Shown in pieces: positions 1 to 8,031 of a stretch of 64,000 nucleotides of DNA. Source of the stretch: CAVPNY01 sp963706905. Its GTDB lineage: Bacteria; Chloroflexota; Anaerolineae; Anaerolineales; UBA4823. Below the pieces are notes generated by a model. That model was not told the origin of the DNA. It made no database searches and was given only the letters and a program-made list of their open reading frames with translations. The stretch lies in assembly GCA_963706905.1 (NCBI GenBank), contig CAVPNY010000015.1, forward strand, positions 124,001 through 188,000, given 5' to 3'. Each line of letters opens with the position of its first letter. Position 1 is the first letter of the stretch. A program made the position numbers and the translations under genes.

Positions 1-938
1 ATAGTCTCTCCGTACAGCTGGCGGTGCACGCTGCTGAGGGCACGGACTTGCTCGGCAGCATGGTAGGACGAGCGCACCAGCGGGGCGCTCTCCACCCATT
101 TGAAGCCGATCTCACGGCCGTATTCTCTTAATTCCTTGAACTCCTCCAGCGTGTAATAGCGCTCGATGGGCAGGTGCTTCTTGCTGGGCTGCAGGTACTG
201 GCCAACGGTCAGGATATCCACCCCCCAAGAACGCTGATCGCGCATGACTGCCTTCACCTCATCAATTGTCTCGCCCAGTCCGAGCATGATGCCAGACTTG
301 GTCAGCACTTCCGGGTCGAGCCGTTTGGCATTGGTCAGCGTGGCCGCTGCCCATTCGTAGCGATCCTGTGGCTGGACTTTTTTGAACAGACGCGGCACGG
401 TTTCTACGTTGTGGTTGAGGATTTCCGGGCGGGCGTCCATGACGATCTTGAGCGCTTCCAGACTGCCTTTGAAATCGGGGATGAGCACCTCGATCGAGCA
501 GCCCGGGTGCAGCGCCCGGATACGGCGGATAACCATGGCGAAGATCGGCGCGCCGCCGTCTCCCCGGTCGTCGCGATTGACGCTGGTGATCACGGCATGT
601 TTCAAGTCCATGGCCTTGACCGCTTGAGCGATGCGCTCCGGTTCCAGCCAGTCGAGTGGGGAGGGTTGGCCGCGTTTAATATCACAAAAGCCGCAGGAAC
701 GGGTGCACACGTCGCCCATCATCAAGAAAGTGGCGGTGCCCGCGCCCCAGCATTCGCCCAGGTTGGGGCACATGGCCTCCTCGCACACGGTGTGCAGCTC
801 TTTGCTGCGCATCAGATTATTCAGCCACTGGTAGGTCTCGCCGGAGGGGGCGCGTACCCGGATCCAGTCTGGCCGGCGGAGGGGTGTCGTATCTGTTTTC
901 TGGGGGTCAATCCGATCGCGAGTAGGGGTGTGAGCCAA
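1..938 (-). CDS. lipA: Lipoyl synthase (partial, C-terminus off the left edge)
   Basis: Radical-SAM enzyme that inserts two sulfurs into protein-bound octanoyl groups to make lipoyl cofactors of pyruvate/2-oxoacid dehydrogenases and glycine cleavage H protein. About 312 residues are visible. The auxiliary cluster ligands are C52, C57 and C63 (CX4CX5C) and the radical-SAM ligands are C78, C82 and C85 (CX3CX2C). The conserved C-terminal RSSY motif lies near positions 64-75. I chose a TTG start at 938 because an in-frame TGA lies a few codons upstream and no ATG precedes the conserved region. The open frame on the opposite strand here is a shadow. The stop codon is outside the window. Confidence 0.93.
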   Translation of the reverse strand, partial: MAHTPTRDRIDPQKTDTTPLRRPDWIRVRAPSGETYQWLNNLMRSKELHTVCEEAMCPNLGECWGAGTATFLMMGDVCTRSCGFCDIKRGQPSPLDWLEPERIAQAVKAMDLKHAVITSVNRDDRGDGGAPIFAMVIRRIRALHPGCSIEVLIPDFKGSLEALKIVMDARPEILNHNVETVPRLFKKVQPQDRYEWAAATLTNAKRLDPEVLTKSGIMLGLGETIDEVKAVMRDQRSWGVDILTVGQYLQPSKKHLPIERYYTLEEFKELREYGREIGFKWVESAPLVRSSYHAAEQVRALSSVHRQLYGET

Positions 939-1142
939 TTGGTTACCTGTAATGGGTTGAGATCAGTTGCTGCACCGGTAGGGTAGCTTATGAACCTAAT
1001 TCTACCGTATTAATAATTCCCCAACCTTAAGGCCCGCTTAATCTGGCGTGAAATTAAACCCTCGATTTTTAGATCGAACAGGGAGACGAGAAGCTTTGTT
1101 GAATATGAGTTATTCCTTGATGAATTCGAGGCTGCATGGCAG

Positions 1143-2474
1143 TTATCGAGCTGCTCTTCGCACAAACACCCGCACGCCCTCAGCCCGCAGAACCTCCACG
1201 CGCGTGCCAGCTGGGATGGGCGCTTCCCCAGTCTCTGTTTCCGCGGTCCACAGCTCTCCTGCCATCTGGACCGTCCCGTTGGGGTTCAAATCACTGCGCG
1301 CCACCCCCACACGTCCAATCAGCGATTCATGTCCGGTGCGGATAGGCACTTTCTGGGCGCGGATGGCGAAGGTAACAGCAGCGAAGAAAATCGCAGCGGT
1401 GACGAGAGAAACGCCGATCACCAGGGGCACCGAAACGCGCTGGAACTGCGGTGTGCCTGGTGAATTAAATAGCACCAGCGCCCCGATGATCAAAGATCCA
1501 GTCCCGGCGGCGGTCAGCGCCCCGTGGGTAGGGGCTTTGATATCGACCACAAAGAGGACAAAGGCAATGATTATGAAGATAATCCCGAACCAGTTGACCG
1601 GCAGTACGCCGACGCCGTAAGCCGCCAGGGCAAGGCAGACTGCTCCGATGAAGCCTGCTACCCAGCCGCCCGGTGATGATAGCTCGATCAGGATCGCCTG
1701 CACTCCAATGGTCAGCAGGACAAAAACAATGTTGGGGTTGGTCAGAATGCCCAACAGGGATTCGATCCAGGTGGGTTCGAACTCATCGACCTGGGCGTTG
1801 CTAGTTTCCAGGGTAACCTCCCCGGTGTTGGTGGTTACCTGAAATCCGTCCAGCTGGCGCAGCAAGTCGGGTAGGTCAGTGGCGATGAAGTCTACCAGCC
1901 CTATGGCATAGGCTTCGCTGGCCGAGGCTGCTGAGGCTGATTCAATGGCGCTCTCGGCCAGGGCGACGGCTTCAGGGCCGCGGCGCTCTGCCAGGCCGCG
2001 TACCGTCGCCCTCAGGATATTTTTCTCCTTGGCGGCAATGGTTTCGCCTAGCTCTTCACCCTGCGAACCAACCGGACTGGCCGCGCCAATGGCAGTTTGC
2101 GGCGCCATGGCTGAGGCGTGCCCCGCCAGAGTGATGATCGTCCCAGCGCTGCCGGCGATAGCACCCGACGGGGCGACGTATACAACAACTGGCGTACTGC
2201 TGGCACGGATCACTTGCACCATGCTATTCATCAGGTCGATGCTGCCGCCAGGAGTATCGAGCTGAACGATCAAGGCTTCTGCTGCGCCCTTTTCGGCATA
2301 TTGGATGCCGCGCTCCAGGTACTGCAACATGGAGGGGGTCAGCGCTCCTTCCAGGGTAAGCACAACAACCGTCTGGGTATCTCCTTGGGCGCTGACCGAC
2401 CAGGCCGGGCCAGGCAGTATTAGAAAAACGACTACCCAGAAGAAGAAAAGTAATTTTTGAACCATATTCTTCAA
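1143..2474 (-). CDS. NfeD family membrane-bound serine protease (ClpP class)
   Basis: 443 aa. A signal peptide or signal anchor (residues about 6-29) is followed by a ClpP/crotonase-fold protease domain, then several transmembrane helices (about 255-375) and a C-terminal OB-fold NfeD domain (about 385-443). The family uses a Ser-Lys dyad to cleave hydrophobic segments of membrane proteins. Ser109 in the IAGSAGT motif is the likely nucleophile, and Lys149 or Lys151 the likely base. This is the long, full-length form of NfeD; short NfeD proteins lack the protease domain. It usually pairs with a stomatin/SPFH protein, but none is adjacent here. It sits between lipA and a TauE exporter on the same strand, with about 200 bp on each side, so it is probably its own unit. 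Confidence 0.88.
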   Translation of the reverse strand: MKNMVQKLLFFFWVVVFLILPGPAWSVSAQGDTQTVVVLTLEGALTPSMLQYLERGIQYAEKGAAEALIVQLDTPGGSIDLMNSMVQVIRASSTPVVVYVAPSGAIAGSAGTIITLAGHASAMAPQTAIGAASPVGSQGEELGETIAAKEKNILRATVRGLAERRGPEAVALAESAIESASAASASEAYAIGLVDFIATDLPDLLRQLDGFQVTTNTGEVTLETSNAQVDEFEPTWIESLLGILTNPNIVFVLLTIGVQAILIELSSPGGWVAGFIGAVCLALAAYGVGVLPVNWFGIIFIIIAFVLFVVDIKAPTHGALTAAGTGSLIIGALVLFNSPGTPQFQRVSVPLVIGVSLVTAAIFFAAVTFAIRAQKVPIRTGHESLIGRVGVARSDLNPNGTVQMAGELWTAETETGEAPIPAGTRVEVLRAEGVRVFVRRAAR

Positions 2475-2599
2475 TTATAAGATGGAAATGCATCCCTGGA
2501 GATCACCATCTCAATGCATTTGAAGACAACCGATGGGAAATGCATGCTCCGGGACAGCTCAATACTCAGCTTTCTCAAGATACTTCGAAGCCAATAAAG

Positions 2600-2638
2600 G
2601 TCAATGGCTGCGTAAAAAGCAATTGCGCAGTCATTGAC
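2600..2638 (-). terminator. Stem-loop downstream of the TauE gene
   Basis: Arms of 13 bp at 2600-2612 and 2626-2638 are complementary except for one G-T wobble, with a 13-nt loop. It lies about 55-90 bp past the stop of the minus-strand TauE gene. Only a weak T-rich stretch follows on the minus strand, so termination is plausible but not certain. Confidence 0.45.
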
Positions 2639-2691
2639 TTTGTTGAATGAGGAGGGCGAAAACCGCTGTGCAGGCCAGGCGGAAGGGAAAA

Positions 2692-3441
2692 TTACACCAG
2701 AGCCAGGTATATTGTGCGGACGCTCAAGATAATGATCAGCGAGCCTACCAGGATCATCAGCGCCTTAATGGGCAATTTGCGGGCCATGAATGCAGCCAAT
2801 GGCGCCGCGATGACCCCGCCGATCAACAGCCCGAGGATGATCTGCCAGTATTGGCTGAAACTGAGTGTCAAGACGAAGGTAATCGATGTGGCCAAGGTGA
2901 CAAAGAATTCCGAGAGGTTGACGCTGCCGATGGTGAAGCGAGGATTATCCCCCCGTGCGACCAGGGTGGTGGTGACGAGTGGGCCCCACCCCCCGCCGCC
3001 GATGGCATCAAAGAAACCGCCCACCAGGCCAAGCAGGCTGGTGGGTGTGCCGTGCTCACCGTTGGATGGAGTGGGGTTTCGAAAAGCTTTGACCAAAATG
3101 ACGATGCCCATGATCAGCAAATAGGCCGATATATAGGGCTTGATCACATTGCCGTCGATGGAAGTCAGCAGGTATGCGCCGGCAATGCCGCCAAGCACAC
3201 CCGGGATGAGCAACCGGCGGACAAGCTTCCAATTGACGTTGCCCAGGCGCCAGTGTGAGAATCCCGAAACGCCAGTGGTGACGACCTCCGCCATGTGCAC
3301 GCTGGCGCTGGCCGCGGCTGGGGGAATGCCCAGGCTGAGCAGGAAAGCGTTTGAGCTGACCCCATAGGCCATGCCCATGGCCCCATCGATGATTTGAGCA
3401 AGAAAACCGACTGCGATGAAAATCAGGATGTTCGTGTCCAT
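2692..3441 (-). CDS. TauE/SafE family sulfite/anion exporter
   Basis: 249 aa, eight or so hydrophobic helices, with the family's two related halves: a G-A-MGMAYG motif near the N-terminus and a second half rich in GGGWGP. TauE/SafE proteins export sulfite, sulfoacetate or related organic anions and are sometimes coupled to sulfur or C2 metabolism. The substrate cannot be read from the sequence. The gene stands alone between the nfeD-like gene and pstB. A second, divergent member of the family lies at 30560-31324. Confidence 0.85.
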   Translation of the reverse strand: MDTNILIFIAVGFLAQIIDGAMGMAYGVSSNAFLLSLGIPPAAASASVHMAEVVTTGVSGFSHWRLGNVNWKLVRRLLIPGVLGGIAGAYLLTSIDGNVIKPYISAYLLIMGIVILVKAFRNPTPSNGEHGTPTSLLGLVGGFFDAIGGGGWGPLVTTTLVARGDNPRFTIGSVNLSEFFVTLATSITFVLTLSFSQYWQIILGLLIGGVIAAPLAAFMARKLPIKALMILVGSLIIILSVRTIYLALV

Positions 3442-3545
3442 GTAGCTCCAATGTGGTTTATTGAGAGAGATGGTGGCGTAGTGATCTATCGGCCGATTAC
3501 TTGACTAAACTTGGTGGTTATTAAGTTGGTTCTGATTGACTAAAT

Positions 3546-4298
3546 CTAGATGAGGCCGGTAAGATACTCTTTCGTACGCTCCTGGCGGGGGTTGTCAAAG
3601 ACTTCATGGGCCGGGCCGTGCTCAACCAGCTCACCCAGGTACATGAAGACGATATAGTCTGCCAGGCGCTTGGCCTGACGCAGGATGTGGGAAACCAGTA
3701 CGATGGTGTACTGCTGCTTGAGATCTAACAGTTTGTGCTCAATATGCTGAGCAGAGAAGGGATCTAGGGCGGAGGTGGGCTCGTCGCCGAGCATGATCTC
3801 TGGTTCTACTGCCAGGCCACGCGCCAGGCACAATCGCTGCTGCTGTCCGATGGACAGGCGGGCGGCGGGCTGGTGCAGGCGATCCTTGGTCTCCTCCCAC
3901 AGGCCGGCCACCTCCAGATAGTGTTGCACGGCTGCGTCAAGCTGGCGCCCCTTCTTGATGGCATGAATGCGCATGCCGTAAGCTACGTTATCATAGATAG
4001 ACATCGGTAAAGGAAAGGGACGCTGCGCCAGCAGGCCGGTCTTCTTGCGGATTTCAGTGACATCCATTCCGGGAGCATAGATATCTTCACCATCGATTAG
4101 CACCTGCCCGGACAGGCGCGTCTGGTCGGTTAACTCAAGGAAGCGGTTGAAGCATTTCAGCATGGTAGTTTTTCCGCAACCAGAAGGGCCAATGATAACA
4201 GTGATTTGATGGCGGGGGATTTCCAGGTTGATGTCTTTCAGGGCGTGATTGTCGCCGTAATGGACGTTCAAGTCGCGGATTTGGATATGTGGGTCCAT
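3546..4298 (-). CDS. pstB: Phosphate ABC transporter ATP-binding protein PstB
   Basis: 250 aa. ATPase of the high-affinity PstSCAB phosphate importer, and usually part of the PhoR/PhoU signalling complex. Walker A is GPSGCGKTT (37-45). The D-loop/Walker B region around 170-178 reads GDEPTSALD, where most PstB have a large hydrophobic residue before DEP. The signature reads LSIGQQQR (148-155) instead of LSGGQQQR. These are mild departures with the catalytic residues kept. It is the last gene of the pst operon, 65 bp after pstA. No phoU follows within the window. Confidence 0.95.
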   Translation of the reverse strand: MDPHIQIRDLNVHYGDNHALKDINLEIPRHQITVIIGPSGCGKTTMLKCFNRFLELTDQTRLSGQVLIDGEDIYAPGMDVTEIRKKTGLLAQRPFPLPMSIYDNVAYGMRIHAIKKGRQLDAAVQHYLEVAGLWEETKDRLHQPAARLSIGQQQRLCLARGLAVEPEIMLGDEPTSALDPFSAQHIEHKLLDLKQQYTIVLVSHILRQAKRLADYIVFMYLGELVEHGPAHEVFDNPRQERTKEYLTGLI

Positions 4299-4363
4299 GA
4301 GTTGTCTCCATCAAGCTTCCTTTGATCTGGCAGTGTTCCGCTCAGGAAGCTGGGTTGTCAAGG

Positions 4364-5227
4364 TTATTTAATAATATTGCGCCCCAGGCGGTTGGAGAGC
4401 CAGCGTGAGCCAAAGCTGATCAGCAGGACGATGGCGGTCAGGATCAGAGCGGAGGCGTAAGCGCGCGCCTGTACTTCAGGAAAAGGGGTGCCGAGTTGGA
4501 AGAAGACCGCCAGGGGCAAGGAAGCGACCGGCTGGAACAAGGAGGTGGGGATGTGGTCGGAGAAGCCAGCCACGAAAAGCACCGAGGCGGCGTCACCAAT
4601 GGCGCGCCCAAAGGCCAGCAGGATGGCGGTGACGATGCCAGGCAGCATCTGGCGGGTGACGACCTTGAGGGCGGTTTCCAGGCGGGTCGATCCCAGGGCA
4701 TAGGAAGCTTGCTCCAGATCGCGCGGTACCATACGCACGACCTCTTCGATGGCGCGTGTCATGATCGGAAATTCAAGCAGGGCCAGCACCAGGATGCCTG
4801 CTAGAAGTGAGGCGCGCATGCCGAGTGCCAACATAATGGTAAAACCAAAGGCGCCGTAAACGATGGATGGGATGCCCCATAGGATGTCCATAGCTAACCG
4901 GACTATATTGGCCCAACCTGTTCGACGCAGGTAGGTGCCCAGGTAGAGGGCCAGCGGCAGGCTGACCAGGATAGCCAGCAGTGTGGCGCCGCCCGCCAGG
5001 TACAGGGAGCCGATGATGGCGTTAAGGATGCCGCCCTCTTTGCCCAGGTAGAAACCGCCTTGTGGGGTCTTGGTGATCATATCCAGGTTCATGGCGGGCA
5101 GGCCCTTGATCAGGATGGTGACCAGAATATAGCCCAGGCTGCCAGCCAGGATGATGAAAGAAAGGATCATCAGGGTCTTGACAATACTCTCTTCGATGTG
5201 CCGTCTGTGAAAATGGGTCTTTTTCAT
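4364..5227 (-). CDS. pstA: Phosphate ABC transporter permease PstA
   Basis: 287 aa integral membrane permease with about six helices and the ABC permease EAA loop (EQASYALGSTRLETALKVV) in the second half. It forms the channel with PstC. Its ATG overlaps the pstC stop by 4 bp (ATGA type), indicating translational coupling. The N-terminus has a charged cytoplasmic segment before the first helix, as usual in PstA. Confidence 0.95.
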   Translation of the reverse strand: MKKTHFHRRHIEESIVKTLMILSFIILAGSLGYILVTILIKGLPAMNLDMITKTPQGGFYLGKEGGILNAIIGSLYLAGGATLLAILVSLPLALYLGTYLRRTGWANIVRLAMDILWGIPSIVYGAFGFTIMLALGMRASLLAGILVLALLEFPIMTRAIEEVVRMVPRDLEQASYALGSTRLETALKVVTRQMLPGIVTAILLAFGRAIGDAASVLFVAGFSDHIPTSLFQPVASLPLAVFFQLGTPFPEVQARAYASALILTAIVLLISFGSRWLSNRLGRNIIK

Positions 5228-6189
5228 ACCATCGACCTCCGGGTCAGGCGGTTCAAAACCAGGGTGGAGAGGACGTTGAAAATCAAGACGATGATTAAGA
5301 GCATAAACGCGGCGCCGAGCAGGGCGGCGTCGTAGAGCGGGATGGAGAGCATCTCGCCGTAATTGTTGGCAATCAGCGCCGGCAGAGGATAAGCCGGATC
5401 AAAGATGGAGGAGGGCACCATAGGGACATTACCGACTACCATCAGGACGGCCATCGTCTCGCCCAGGGCTCGAGAAGATCCCAGCACTACCCCGGCAATC
5501 ATGCCGGGTAGCACCTGGGGGATGACGGCGGACTTAATGGTTTGCCAGCGGGTAGCGCCAACGGCCAGGGCGGCCTCCCGGTAGCCATCTGGCACCGTGC
5601 GCATGACCTCGAAGGTGACGGCGACGATGAAGGGGATGACCATCACGGCCAGGACGATGCCGCCGGCCAGGATGCTGTAGCCGGTAGGGTTCTCGGAAGA
5701 GAAGAGTGGTATGAAGCCCAGCCAGCGCGTCAGGAAAGGCTTGAGATGGCCCTCTACCCAGGGGACGATGGCCAGCAGCCCCCACACACCGTAGACTACG
5801 GAGGGGATGGCAGCCAGCAGGTCCAGCAGGGGTTTCATGATGGAGCGGGTGGAGGAGCGGGCGTATTCAGCCAGGTACATGGCGGTTAGAAGGCTGGGCG
5901 GGACTGCCAGCAGCATGGCAACGGTGGTCACCCAGAAGGTACCGAGGATGAAGGGATAGAAGCCAAATTCGCCTTTGAGCGGTTTCCAGGTTTGACCGAA
6001 GATCAGGTCGGTGATCGACTTGGCTTCCAGGATCGGGCGGGTGCGTAACCACAAAGCCACAATGATAGCAATGACGAGCAGGATGGGCACCAGCGACAGG
6101 AGAAAGAAGGATTTCTCGGCCAGGCGGTCCTTGATTTGACGCCAGGGGATGGGGGCACGCAGGGATTTGGTTTGTTCCGACAAGGTCAT
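5224..6189 (-). CDS. pstC: Phosphate ABC transporter permease PstC
   Basis: 321 aa from the ATG at 6189. The frame stays open upstream to an ATG at 6261, but that ATG lies inside a perfect hairpin (6235-6264) and would add 24 non-conserved residues, so 6189 is preferred. The protein has the expected N-terminal cytoplasmic segment, six helices and the EAA loop (REAALAVGATRWQTIKSAV). It heterodimerises with PstA in the phosphate importer. Confidence 0.93.
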   Translation of the reverse strand: MTLSEQTKSLRAPIPWRQIKDRLAEKSFFLLSLVPILLVIAIIVALWLRTRPILEAKSITDLIFGQTWKPLKGEFGFYPFILGTFWVTTVAMLLAVPPSLLTAMYLAEYARSSTRSIMKPLLDLLAAIPSVVYGVWGLLAIVPWVEGHLKPFLTRWLGFIPLFSSENPTGYSILAGGIVLAVMVIPFIVAVTFEVMRTVPDGYREAALAVGATRWQTIKSAVIPQVLPGMIAGVVLGSSRALGETMAVLMVVGNVPMVPSSIFDPAYPLPALIANNYGEMLSIPLYDAALLGAAFMLLIIVLIFNVLSTLVLNRLTRRSMV

Positions 6190-6234
6190 TGAATCATAGT
6201 CCAGAAAACAATTTTCCCCAGAAAAGGATGAACC

Positions 6235-6264
6235 AGGTTGGCGGGCAGACTTGCCCGCCAACCT
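6235..6264 (-). promoter_or_regulatory. Perfect 13-bp hairpin between pstS and pstC
   Basis: Arms 6235-6247 and 6252-6264 are exactly complementary, with a 4-nt loop. No T-run follows on the minus strand. In ABC operons such a hairpin after the binding-protein gene commonly acts as a partial terminator or mRNA stabiliser, giving more PstS than permease. A similar hairpin lies after the sugar-binding protein gene at 45900-45940. Confidence 0.75.
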
Positions 6265-6299
6265 TCATATTATAATATTTTATAGTGAATTTCTGCTGC

Positions 6300-7292
6300 C
6301 TAGCGGATCTTTTGCAGCGCAGCATCCAATTGATCTTGCGTCAATTGAACGTAGCCAGCTTCACCGACAAACTGCTGGCCATCGGTGACGATCCATTCAA
6401 TGAAGGTCTGGACGATCCCGGTGGGCTTGCCTTTGGTAACCAGGTTGAGAATGCGCGCTGGTGGGGATGGGTACTTGCCAGTGGCGACGGCCTCAACGGC
6501 TTCTTGCTTGGTTTCAAGCAGCTCGTCTGTATCCGCCTGGCCATTTCCATTGACGTCGATCGGTATGGTGGTCGTTCCAGCAACCGGTAACCCGCTGGCG
6601 TTGTCATAGGCATAGCCCAGGTTGTTGAAACCGATGCCGAGCGGATCCTGGGCGACGGCTTCAAGCAGGCCGGGATCGCCGGAGATACCGATGCCCAGCA
6701 GGTCTTCCTGCTTCATGCCCAGGTACTTGGCCCATACTTCCGGCGCGCCGGCGGCGTCAGAGCGGGTAAAGACGTGGATCTGATTCGTGATCGTTGGGTC
6801 GCCGATCACCTGGCCCCAGGTCGTGATCGTCCCGGTGATGTAAATGCCCTCGAAGATCTCCTTTTTCACGCCTTGCTTGAGCAGCTGGGCCAGAACCGGG
6901 TTCTCAGCGTTGACCGTGGGGAAGACAGCATCTTTGGTGACGCCAACCCAGTAAGCGCCCTGGGCTTCTTCTTCAGGGCTGATATCGCGGGAGACCATAC
7001 CGATGTCGACCGCGCCGCCTACGGCGTCCGCCAGGCCTTTGCCTGCGCCGCCCGCCGATAAGTCGAAGCGAACATCCGGATGGAGCTTGTTGAATTCGGA
7101 AGTCCACAGCTCCATCATGGGGTAGAGGGCGAATGCGCCGGATATGGCGACGGTGCCGCTGAGCTCAGGAGAACCTTGCGCATCAGTTGCAACTGGAGCT
7201 GCTGGTGTGCTCCCACAAGCCGCGATGGAAGCGGCCGCAAGGGTTAAGAGCACGACCAGGGTCAAGAGAGAGTAGATTTTGTGAGTTTTCAT
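6300..7292 (-). CDS. pstS: Phosphate-binding lipoprotein PstS
   Basis: 330 aa. A lipoprotein signal peptide ends in the lipobox SIAAC with Cys26 as the lipidated residue, followed by a Thr/Pro/Ala-rich linker. The mature part has the type II periplasmic-binding fold. Phosphate-loop motifs are visible: SGAFALYP near residue 50, SAGGAGKG near 80, and SRD near 102. It captures phosphate outside the cytoplasmic membrane and delivers it to PstCA. It is the first gene of the pst operon, 106 bp downstream of the Rrf2 regulator on the same strand. Confidence 0.94.
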   Translation of the reverse strand: MKTHKIYSLLTLVVLLTLAAASIAACGSTPAAPVATDAQGSPELSGTVAISGAFALYPMMELWTSEFNKLHPDVRFDLSAGGAGKGLADAVGGAVDIGMVSRDISPEEEAQGAYWVGVTKDAVFPTVNAENPVLAQLLKQGVKKEIFEGIYITGTITTWGQVIGDPTITNQIHVFTRSDAAGAPEVWAKYLGMKQEDLLGIGISGDPGLLEAVAQDPLGIGFNNLGYAYDNASGLPVAGTTTIPIDVNGNGQADTDELLETKQEAVEAVATGKYPSPPARILNLVTKGKPTGIVQTFIEWIVTDGQQFVGEAGYVQLTQDQLDAALQKIR

Positions 7293-7398
7293 TGTTTTAT
7301 CCTCTTTGAAAGTTATTGTCCAGTATGTCTAGTCCTACACTATACTTTATAATCCAAATGGTTCCTCGCCGTGCATTTCTCAATGGCGAGTTAGGTAA

Positions 7399-7881
7399 TC
7401 AGGCGTCTGACTGTTGAACGGGCAAGCCTGGGATGAATTTGCGGACTTGATCCACACGATCAAGGACATCCACCAGGGAAGTGTGGTCGAGGACATGGGC
7501 GATGGCGTTACGGACATCCAGCATCGCCAGACGCAAACCACAGGTGCGTTCATCCGGGCAGCCGCACGGCTCGTAAGCCATTTGGCTGACACAGCGAATG
7601 GGAGCGAGTGGACCGTCCAGGACACGCACGATTTGACCAAGGTTGATCTCCTCGGGAGGGTGGGCCAGGTAGTAACCGCCGCCGACGCCCATCTTACTTT
7701 GCAGCAAGCCGGCGTTCTTCAAAGTCAGCAGGATCTGTTCGAGAAACTTGGCTGGGATCTTTTCGCGTTCAGCAATCTCCTTGATCTGAACCAGACCATT
7801 GTTTGATCTTTGAGAGCGCTGCAATGAGGCGATGGCGATCATCGCTCGCAAGCCATATTCACCACGTTTGGAAAGTCGCAT
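7399..7881 (-). CDS. Rrf2 family transcriptional regulator with Cys cluster
   Basis: 160 aa from the ATG at 7881 (MRLSKRG, the usual Rrf2 start). An upstream ATG at 7905 would add eight unconserved residues. A winged helix-turn-helix domain (about 1-70) with the conserved KFLEQIL recognition-helix region is followed by a dimerisation helix. Four cysteines (C97, C106, C108, C114) sit in the loop where IscR and NsrR ligate a [2Fe-2S] or [4Fe-4S] cluster, so Fe-S or redox sensing is likely. Its position directly upstream of pstS suggests control of, or co-transcription with, the phosphate operon. That is unusual, since pst is normally under PhoB. Confidence 0.88.
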   Translation of the reverse strand: MRLSKRGEYGLRAMIAIASLQRSQRSNNGLVQIKEIAEREKIPAKFLEQILLTLKNAGLLQSKMGVGGGYYLAHPPEEINLGQIVRVLDGPLAPIRCVSQMAYEPCGCPDERTCGLRLAMLDVRNAIAHVLDHTSLVDVLDRVDQVRKFIPGLPVQQSDA

Positions 7882-7892
7882 ATCGTTAAAGG

Positions 7893-7916
7893 TATATAGA
7901 AACAATAGAGTATATA
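7893..7916. promoter_or_regulatory. AT-rich interrupted palindrome upstream of the Rrf2 gene
   Basis: A 24-nt stretch begins and ends with TATATA, 12-35 bp upstream of the Rrf2 start. It is a plausible autoregulatory operator or promoter region for the Rrf2 gene. Symmetry is imperfect in the centre, so the assignment is tentative. Confidence 0.3.
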
Positions 7917-7970
7917 GTATTTATAGAATATCATATAGCCCAAATTGTGTCAAGCATAGATCATCATAAA

Positions 7971-8006
7971 AATTGGATTCCTGACAAACTTGTCAGGAAT
8001 CCAATT
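7971..8006 (-). terminator. Rho-independent terminator of the 34-aa repeat gene
   Basis: A 17-bp perfect stem (7971-7987 with 7990-8006), followed on the minus strand by a run of five T. It lies just past the stop codon (8032) of the repeat-protein gene and before the Rrf2 promoter. Confidence 0.85.
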
Positions 8007-8031
8007 GGTTGAGTTATGGAGTTATGCTGAA

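Noticed and set aside
174..986. 270-aa open frame on the plus strand over lipA
   Set aside because: It is antisense to an unambiguous lipoyl synthase with all Cys ligands, and its translation matches nothing known.
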